A stretch of 9,671 nt of DNA from Treponema sp. (GTDB lineage: Bacteria; Spirochaetota; Spirochaetia; Treponematales; Breznakiellaceae): NCBI GenBank assembly GCA_031264475.1, contig JAISEA010000102.1:1-9671 (forward strand). The letters are read 5' to 3'. Every line of letters starts with the position of its first letter. Position 1 is the stretch's first letter. The position numbers were made by a program, and so were the translations under genes. Shown here piece after piece: positions 4,842-9,671 of this stretch. The notes beneath the pieces are model-generated. The model searched no databases. It had not been told where the DNA came from and worked only from the letters and a program-made list of their open reading frames with translations.

Positions 4842-5879
4842 ATGAAAGCAACAAAAAAAATGTTGTTAAGTTTCTTGTTTCTGACCCTGACGGCAGGTAT
4901 GGTATTTGCCACAGGTAATCAGCAACAAGGAGGACAAAGCGGACAAGGTGGTGGACAAGCGGCGGCGGCGAAGATCGTCGTTACGTTTGCAGGCACCGAA
5001 GCGGCTACTACAGGTCAAAGTAGGATGATGCAGGAAGTCGCGGACAAATTGAACGCGACTGGGCGTTTTCAAGCGGACGTACAGGTCAACGGCGCGTTGT
5101 CAAACGATACCGATAACCTAGTAACTCAGGCGAAAACCGGCGTACCGTTGGTAATACCTTCTGATCCGGGAAGATTGGCAAGCCAATTTAATATCCCTGA
5201 TCTGAACATCCTTATGGCGCCCTACGTGTTGACGGATAGAGCGGCTCTGGATAAACTCCCGGATACCGCTCTCTTCAAAGAATGGCAGGCTAAACTTGAA
5301 CAACAAGGGATCACCTTTGTGGCGAATATGTACAACGGCTTCCGCAGTTTCTACACCGCTACACCGGTCAACGTGCCTGAAGACCTCAGAGGACAGCGTA
5401 TTCGCGGCTTCGGCAACAATATCGGCAACGCGCTCGCCAAGTACCTGGGTTTTGCGAACATCGGTATATCCTGGGGCGAAGTGCTCCCCGGTATCCAGCA
5501 AAAAACTCTGGACGGGTGCGAAGTTCAGGTTGCCACCGCCTACGGTTCGGCTATCTACGAAGTTACCAAGTATCTGGCGTTGACTAAGCACTATATGCTA
5601 CAGTCTTCTTTCGTCTGTTCCACCGCGCTCCTTAACCAGATGCCGGAAGCGGACAGGAAGGTCTTCCTTGATACCATCAGGGAGACCGCCAAGAAATACG
5701 GCGACATCGTCGCGTCTGAAGAAGACGGCTTTTATCGGCAGATGCGAGACAGAGGTGTTACTATCACCGAAGTCAGCCTGCCTGTTTTCCAAGCCGCCAT
5801 CGATCCGTTGTATACCAACAACGATCTGAATTTCTCCGCGGGACTTAAAGACAGGTTGTTTAGAGAACTCGGTCTTTAA
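4842..5879 (+). CDS. dctP: TRAP transporter solute-binding protein, DctP family
   Basis: This periplasmic binding protein captures a solute and delivers it to the DctQM membrane complex. The start is placed at ATG 4842 because GGAGGA (4832-4837) lies 4 nt upstream; the in-frame ATG at 4827 lies before that site. The 345-residue protein has a signal peptide (MKATKKMLLSFLFLTLTAGM, probably cut after VFA) without a lipobox cysteine, then a Gln/Gly-rich linker (about 26-43). DctP-family features are NMYNGFRSFYT (about 163-173), LRGQRIRGFGN (182-192), which carries the Arg position that binds a carboxylate in known members, and GEVLPGIQQKTLDGCE (212-227). The substrate cannot be deduced, although many DctP proteins bind organic or sugar acids. 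It is first in the operon, with a hairpin after its stop codon. Confidence 0.93.
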   Translation: MKATKKMLLSFLFLTLTAGMVFATGNQQQGGQSGQGGGQAAAAKIVVTFAGTEAATTGQSRMMQEVADKLNATGRFQADVQVNGALSNDTDNLVTQAKTGVPLVIPSDPGRLASQFNIPDLNILMAPYVLTDRAALDKLPDTALFKEWQAKLEQQGITFVANMYNGFRSFYTATPVNVPEDLRGQRIRGFGNNIGNALAKYLGFANIGISWGEVLPGIQQKTLDGCEVQVATAYGSAIYEVTKYLALTKHYMLQSSFVCSTALLNQMPEADRKVFLDTIRETAKKYGDIVASEEDGFYRQMRDRGVTITEVSLPVFQAAIDPLYTNNDLNFSAGLKDRLFRELGL

Positions 5880-5887
5880 CGTTTTTT

Positions 5888-5918
5888 AGCAGGGGAACAC
5901 AGTTCCCCTGCTATTTTT
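5888..5918 (+). terminator. Intercistronic hairpin between dctP and dctQ (attenuator or mRNA-stabilising)
   Basis: AGCAGGGGAA (5888-5897) and TTCCCCTGCT (5903-5912) form a perfect 10-bp stem with loop CACAG, followed by ATTTTT. The short U-run suggests partial termination or 3' end protection, giving more dctP than dctQM mRNA, as expected for binding-protein transporters. The dctQ ribosome binding site (GGAGG, 5919-5923) follows immediately. Confidence 0.75.
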
Positions 5919-5932
5919 GGAGGTAAAAAAAT

Positions 5933-6424
5933 ATGCGAAAAATATATCGTGCCCTTTGTAAAGCCGAAGTATTCATTTGCGGCGTAGGTTTCATCTTCCT
6001 TGTGGTTTTTGTTTTTCTATCCGCCCTTCTACGTTTTTTCAGGGTTTCTATGTCGTGGAATATCGATCTTGCTTTGTTCCTCCTTGCGTGGACCGCGTTT
6101 CTTGGCGCGGATATCGCTTGGCGGAGCGGTCAGCTAATAGGTGTTGATCTTGTAACTCGTCAGTTTCCCAAAAAGATACAAAAAATTATCGAAATAGCGA
6201 TTTATCTTGTTGTCATGGTTGCGTTGATATTCATCGTCGTCTTCGGCACCAAGCTTGCCATAACCGAAAAACTGCGAACATATCAGTCCATCCCGATCCC
6301 TTATTCTCTGATGACCTTGAGTCTGCTAGTCGCCGCTTCTTCGATGTTCTTTTCCACGATTCTTAAAATACGACGTTGTATTATGAATTTTAATACGAAA
6401 GAAACAATAGGAGGGGAGAAATGA
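5933..6424 (+). CDS. dctQ: TRAP transporter small membrane subunit, DctQ family
   Basis: The 163-residue inner-membrane protein has four predicted membrane segments (about 13-34, 44-62, 84-106, 124-145), the usual DctQ layout and length. MSWNIDLALFLLAWTAFLGA (40-59) followed by the basic AWRSGQLIGVDLV stretch corresponds to the conserved 'W..EL....W..FLGa....' region of the family. The usual Glu after the Trp is not kept (WNID rather than WSEE). It pairs with DctM to form the Na+-driven permease. GGAGG (5919-5923) sits 9 nt before the ATG. The stop overlaps the start of dctM (ATGA at 6421-6424), so the two subunits are translationally coupled. Confidence 0.9.
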   Translation: MRKIYRALCKAEVFICGVGFIFLVVFVFLSALLRFFRVSMSWNIDLALFLLAWTAFLGADIAWRSGQLIGVDLVTRQFPKKIQKIIEIAIYLVVMVALIFIVVFGTKLAITEKLRTYQSIPIPYSLMTLSLLVAASSMFFSTILKIRRCIMNFNTKETIGGEK

Positions 6425-7710
6425 CGCTATTGATCATTTGTTTCGTCCTGTTTTTAGTAATGGGTATGCCTATCGCGTTTGTGATCGGCATTGCGGGGTT
6501 TGCTTATTTCGCTTCTATGCCGTACCTCAACTTCCAGACCTCCACCCAGATGATTATTTCCCAAAGTCAATCCTTCGCGTTTCTCGCGGTGCCTTTCTTT
6601 ATCTTCGCTGGAAACTTGATGAATATTTCAGGTATCACGAGCAGACTGTTAAGTCTGGCGCGTTTAGTAACCCGACGTATGTACGGAGGCACGGCTCAGA
6701 TATCCGTAGTAATGAGTACCCTCATGGGCGGCGTGTCCGGCTCGGCTACCGCAGACGCGGCTATGGAAACCCGTATTCTGGGTCCGGAAATGATGCGGAT
6801 TGGGTATAACAAGGGGTATATCACCGCGGTAAACTGTATCACCGCCCTGATTACCGCGACCATTCCCCCCAGCCTTGGGCTTATCATCTTTGGGTTTGTG
6901 GGAGAGGTTTCTATCGGTCGCCTCTTCGCCGCCGGACTTATTCCGGGGCTTCTTATGATGGCTTTCCTAATGGCGACCACTTCCATCACGTCTCGGATTA
7001 AAAGATACGATCCGCCCCGCCCCGAAGCGCCGAAACTGAGCGTAAAAGAACTTATAGATAACCTAAAAGAATCCATCTGGGCGCTCTTGTTCCCTGTCAT
7101 TCTTATCGTAGGAATCCGCTTCGGGGTGTTTACCCCCTCGGAATCCGGAGCTTTCGCGGTTGTTTACGCCGTCGTGATTGGGAAATTCGTCTATAAGGAA
7201 CTGACCTGGGAGAACTTCAAAGGCGCGCTTATCACTACCTTGAAGGATAACGGCGCGATCATGCTTATCATCGCCATGTCCGGTCCCTTTAGTTACGCTA
7301 TCACTTGGGTAAAAGCCCCCGCGGTTTTAAGCACCTTCCTCTTCGGCATCACTGAAAGTCCGCAACTCATGGTACTCATCATGATCGGCTTCCTCTTCAT
7401 TACCGGTATGTTCGTAGACAGCAACGTAAACTTCCTCTTGCTTACGCCTATTTTCTTACCAATGGTAAAGGAGATGGGTATAGACCCCGTTCATTTCGGG
7501 GTACTCATGGCTACGGTAGTTACTCTGGGGGTAATGACGCCGCCCGTTGGATCCGCGCTCTATACTGTGTGCGGCATTATCGACTGTCCTGTGGAAGAGT
7601 ATACAAAGGAGGCTCTTCCTTTCCTCGCCGCGGTAATGTTGGAGTTAGCGATCCTCGTGTTCCTCCCCGATGTAGTACTCTGGATACCAAATATGATATT
7701 CGGTCCATAA
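6421..7710 (+). CDS. dctM: TRAP transporter large membrane subunit, DctM family
   Basis: The 429-residue, highly hydrophobic protein has about a dozen membrane segments, the usual DctM length. Family motifs are VPFFIFAGNLMNISGI (57-72), GGVSGSATADAA (103-114), IPPSLGLIIFG (148-158), FTPSESGAFAVVYA (237-250) and TPPVGSALYTVCGI (373-386). It forms the transport channel, moving the solute handed over by the binding protein together with Na+ in the inner membrane. The start overlaps the dctQ stop, and GGAGGGG lies just upstream. An intrinsic terminator follows 21 bp after the stop, so the operon is dctP-dctQ-dctM and contains no further gene. Confidence 0.95.
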   Translation: MTLLIICFVLFLVMGMPIAFVIGIAGFAYFASMPYLNFQTSTQMIISQSQSFAFLAVPFFIFAGNLMNISGITSRLLSLARLVTRRMYGGTAQISVVMSTLMGGVSGSATADAAMETRILGPEMMRIGYNKGYITAVNCITALITATIPPSLGLIIFGFVGEVSIGRLFAAGLIPGLLMMAFLMATTSITSRIKRYDPPRPEAPKLSVKELIDNLKESIWALLFPVILIVGIRFGVFTPSESGAFAVVYAVVIGKFVYKELTWENFKGALITTLKDNGAIMLIIAMSGPFSYAITWVKAPAVLSTFLFGITESPQLMVLIMIGFLFITGMFVDSNVNFLLLTPIFLPMVKEMGIDPVHFGVLMATVVTLGVMTPPVGSALYTVCGIIDCPVEEYTKEALPFLAAVMLELAILVFLPDVVLWIPNMIFGP

Positions 7711-7731
7711 GTCCCGGCGATCCTTACGAAA

Positions 7732-7766
7732 GGCTGTTCCCAAGTTGTTGGAACAGCCTTTTTTTT
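7732..7766 (+). terminator. Intrinsic terminator of the dctPQM operon
   Basis: GGCTGTTCC (7732-7740) and GGAACAGCC (7750-7758) form a perfect 9-bp stem with loop CAAGTTGTT, followed by eight Ts (7759-7766). This is a textbook Rho-independent terminator. Confidence 0.93.
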
Positions 7767-7823
7767 AGCAGTTTACAATGGAACTGTATTTTCGGCTAAC
7801 CTGAGGTGTATCTCAGGCGCTGT

Positions 7824-7935
7824 CGACATGAAATGAATCATTGCCGACACGAAATGAATCACCGCCGACATGAAATGAATCATTGCCGACATGAAATGAA
7901 TCACCGCCGACATGAAATGAATCACCGCCGACATG
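7824..7935. repeat. 21-bp minisatellite, five units plus partial (array 2)
   Basis: Units at 7824-7844, 7845-7865, 7866-7886, 7887-7907 and 7908-7928, then a 7-bp partial. Each begins CGACA(T/C)GAAATGAATCA and ends TTGC or CCGC. Every unit holds TGAATCA, an odd-centred palindrome (7834, 7855, 7876, 7897, 7918), which extends to AATGAATCATT in two units. Hairpins flank the array: CCTGAG/CTCAGG (7800-7817) and ACAGGC-AAA-GCCTGT (7936-7950). There are no unique spacers. Both strands are open in one frame across the units, but no start or ribosome binding site is attached. The period equals that of the array at 2872-3186. Confidence 0.93.
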
Positions 7936-7956
7936 ACAGGCAAAGCCTGTTTTACA

Positions 7957-8173
7957 ACTTCATACGAGGTGTTGTTTGCTAACCCCCTTGTCCCCGTCTT
8001 GGAGGCGGGCGGAATCGCCGCCGCCGCCTACCTGATACCGTGCCTCTGACACCGCCCTAGTGCCTCCGCCGTTGCCTCCGCGCCCTTATGTCTGACACCG
8101 ATCTCAGCCACCTTTGATGTCTGCCACCGCACCTTTTCCACGCTTTCCTCCTTGCTATTTGCTCTTTACTATT
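7957..8173 (+). repeat. Degenerate composite intergenic repeat, copy D
   Basis: ACTTCATACGAGGTGTTGTT (7957 on) resembles the heads of copies A-C. A short GC stem GGCG-GAAT-CGCC starts at 8008, 51 nt after the A of ACTTC, and is followed by CCTACCTG. TGTCTGACACCG-type palindromes follow (8042-8053, 8089-8100, 8118 on), then heptamers (8151-8171: CTTGCTA, TTTGCTC, TTTACTA). The 7767-8211 gap has no gene I can support. Confidence 0.5.
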
Positions 8174-8191
8174 CTTTTTTTATAGTATAGA
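8158..8191 (+). promoter_or_regulatory. Possible promoter of the mannoside operon
   Basis: TATAGT (8181-8186) or TATAGA (8186-8191) are fair -10 hexamers 20-25 bp before the GH130 start. The -35 candidate TTTGCT (8158-8163, 17 bp from TATAGT) is weak and falls within the heptamer repeat. The ATG at 8212 has AAGGAG (8201-8206) at a 5-nt distance. Confidence 0.35.
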
Positions 8192-8211
8192 CTGTTAAGC
8201 AAGGAGAAAAT

Positions 8212-9189
8212 ATGAAACTAATACACACAGAACCTTTACCGAATATCCCGTGGGAGGAGCCGAAGTTTCCACTCCACGACTCGCCGTTGTGGAGATACTC
8301 TGGGAATCCGGTTATCAGACGTGATCTTACCAAACACTCTAACAGCATCTTTAACAGCGCGGTCGTGCCGTTCAAAGGACAATTCGCCGGCGTTTTCCGA
8401 TGCGACGACACAGCGCGCCTAATGAATATACACGCAGGCAAAAGCAAGGACGGCTTGAATTGGGAGATAGAAGACGAGCCGATACGGTTCATCAAGACGG
8501 ACGCGGAAATCCCAGATTCCGATTACAAGTACGACCCGCGAGTCGTATTCGTCGAGGATCGCTACTATATTATATGGTGCAACGGGTATCACGGCGCGTG
8601 CATCGGCATAGGGTACACCTTTGACTTTGATAAATTCTACCAAATGGAAAACCCATTCATGCCGTTCAACCGCAACGGCGTACTGTTTCCCCGCAAGATA
8701 CACGGAAACTTCGCCATATTAAGCAGACCGAGCGATTCGGGGCATACGCCCTTCGGCGACATCGTTTATTCAGAAAGCCCTGACCTGACGTTCTGGGGCA
8801 AGCATCGGCACGTCATGTCGCCGACAGACGGATGGCAAAGCACGAAAGTCGGCGCGGGACCCGCGCCCATCGAAACCGACGAGGGATGGCTTCTATTCTA
8901 TCACGGGGTTCTCAACAGTTGCAATGGCTTCGTCTATGCGTTCAGTGCCGCGCTTTTGGACCTTGACAAACCCTGGAAAGTCATCGTGCGCCCCAAACCC
9001 TACCTTATCTCGCCGCGGGAACTCTACGAGCTTGCGGGAGACGTGCCTAACGTAACCTTCCCCTGCGCGGCGCTTGTCGACGAAGACACGAACCGCCTCG
9101 CGATCTACTACGGATGCGCGGACACGGTTACAGGTCTTGTCTTCGGCAAGGTAGACGAAATAGTTGATTGGGTAAAAAGAAACCAATAG
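8212..9189 (+). CDS. GH130 family beta-1,4-mannosyl phosphorylase
   Basis: The 325-residue, signal-less cytoplasmic enzyme belongs to glycoside hydrolase family 130, inverting phosphorylases that use inorganic phosphate to split beta-mannosides and release mannose-1-phosphate. The five-bladed propeller starts with [11 protein letters not shown] (27-37) and [17 protein letters not shown] (47-63). [15 protein letters not shown] (106-120) holds the family's catalytic Asp (here D108). [20 protein letters not shown] (154-173) and LLFYHGV (227-233, H231) match the regions with phosphate-binding Arg and His residues. The length fits the mannooligosaccharide phosphorylase branch rather than the longer mannosylglucose type, but I cannot separate mannobiose, mannosylglucose and mannosyl-GlcNAc specificities by eye. 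The epimerase gene 24 bp downstream favours mannosylglucose from mannobiose. Confidence 0.9.
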   Translation: MKLIHTEPLPNIPWEEPKFPLHDSPLWRYSGNPVIRRDLTKHSNSIFNSAVVPFKGQFAGVFRCDDTARLMNIHAGKSKDGLNWEIEDEPIRFIKTDAEIPDSDYKYDPRVVFVEDRYYIIWCNGYHGACIGIGYTFDFDKFYQMENPFMPFNRNGVLFPRKIHGNFAILSRPSDSGHTPFGDIVYSESPDLTFWGKHRHVMSPTDGWQSTKVGAGPAPIETDEGWLLFYHGVLNSCNGFVYAFSAALLDLDKPWKVIVRPKPYLISPRELYELAGDVPNVTFPCAALVDEDTNRLAIYYGCADTVTGLVFGKVDEIVDWVKRNQ

Positions 9190-9213
9190 ACTGAGGATCA
9201 AGGAGCATGAATC

Positions 9214-9671
9214 ATGAATATACCCCCTACTCTAGCGAGAGAAGTATACCAAGAACTCACCGGAAACATACTACCGTTTTGGCTTAACAAGGCGCGGGAC
9301 GTAAAGACCGGCGGCTTCTACGGCAGACTAGACAACTGCAACAACGGAGACGCGGAAGCGCCTCGTTCCGTCGTGATGACCGCGCGGCACCTCTGGGCGT
9401 ATAGCGCGGCAAGTCGCTTTCTCAAAGAACCCTCCCTCCTCGCAGGCGCGGATTACGCGTACTCGTATCTGGTGAGAAACTACATTGATGAACAACACAA
9501 GGGCGTTTATTGGGCGGTTGCCCCGGATGGAAAACCCACTGACGCGCGTAAGCAAATCTACGGGGAAGCTTTCGCCATATACGGGCTTTCCGAATATGCG
9601 TGCGCCCTGCGGGACTTCAGCCGCGTATCAGACTCTGACGCGGTGCTGGAGTCAGCCCTCTCCATCTTTGA
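9214..9671 (+). CDS. AGE-family epimerase, probably mannobiose/cellobiose 2-epimerase, cut by window edge
   Basis: The 152 codons visible are the N-terminal part; the family is usually near 400 residues. ILPFWLNKARDVKTGGFYGR (19-38) and TARHLWAYSAASRF (56-69), with the conserved Arg at 58, belong to the N-acylglucosamine 2-epimerase superfamily, as do GVYWAVAPDGKP (97-108) and KQIYGEAFAIYGLSEY (113-128). They match the cellobiose/mannobiose 2-epimerase branch best. The enzyme converts the reducing-end mannose of beta-1,4-mannobiose to glucose, giving the substrate of the GH130 enzyme. ATG 9214 is chosen because AAGGAG (9200-9205) lies 8 nt before it. An ATG at 9207 is in another frame, leaves 1 nt of spacing and gives a non-family protein. 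It shares an operon with the GH130 gene (24-bp gap). Confidence 0.88.
   Translation, partial: MNIPPTLAREVYQELTGNILPFWLNKARDVKTGGFYGRLDNCNNGDAEAPRSVVMTARHLWAYSAASRFLKEPSLLAGADYAYSYLVRNYIDEQHKGVYWAVAPDGKPTDARKQIYGEAFAIYGLSEYACALRDFSRVSDSDAVLESALSIF

Noticed and set aside
4842..7710. Assigning the TRAP transporter to mannosides because of the downstream operon
   Set aside because: A strong terminator and over 400 bp of repeats separate the two operons, and no residue pattern visible by eye identifies the ligand.
9207..9213. ATG at 9207 as start of the last gene
   Set aside because: It is in a different frame and only 1 nt from AAGGAG. Frame 9214 gives an unmistakable AGE-family protein.

Overview
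The window looks like part of a Treponema-type spirochaete chromosome, probably a gut lineage. The evidence is circumstantial: TRAP transport genes, a lipoprotein/radical-SAM gene pair that I remember from treponemes and Bacteroidetes, spirochaete-like signal peptides, and short repeats filling every long intergenic space. No rRNA or other firm taxonomic marker is present, and I searched no database. Composition is mixed: GC-rich genes and repeat blocks, with AT-rich promoters and one AT-rich minisatellite.

Layout. 1-413 (minus) is the N-terminal part of a sodium:solute symporter cut by the window edge. 414-891 is non-coding: a promoter for the symporter, a CACCC/GGGTG hairpin and a composite repeat (copy A). 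892-2181 (minus) is hisS. 2182-2871 is non-coding and holds a candidate hisS promoter, repeat copy C, and repeat copy B in inverted orientation, so hisS lies between inverted copies A and B. 2872-3186 is a 15-unit, 21-bp minisatellite ending just before the ribosome binding site of a small lipoprotein gene (3213-3599). That gene overlaps a radical SAM gene with a SPASM-like C-terminus (3586-4647). 4740-4787 is a good sigma-70-type promoter for the TRAP operon dctP-dctQ-dctM (4842-7710), which has an intercistronic hairpin after dctP and a strong intrinsic terminator after dctM. 7767-8180 is non-coding: a second 21-bp array (five units) and a degenerate fourth composite repeat (copy D). 8212 onward is a two-gene plus-strand operon, a GH130 mannosyl phosphorylase followed by an AGE-family disaccharide 2-epimerase cut by the window edge.

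How the genes work together. The last two genes form the classic pair that epimerises beta-1,4-mannobiose to mannosylglucose and then phosphorolyses it to mannose-1-phosphate and glucose, so mannan oligosaccharide use is likely. The TRAP transporter is complete, but its substrate cannot be read from the sequence. The lipoprotein and radical SAM genes are translationally coupled and very likely form one little-characterised system in which the enzyme modifies, or works with, the exported lipoprotein.

The most unusual signals are in the non-coding DNA. Both minisatellites have a 21-bp period, close to two turns of B-DNA, and each unit carries an odd-centred palindrome (AATTNAATT in one, TGAATCA in the other). 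Several further arrays have a 7-bp period. A composite element (ACTTC, then 51 nt to a hairpin, a G-rich block and a heptamer tail) recurs four times in whole or in part.
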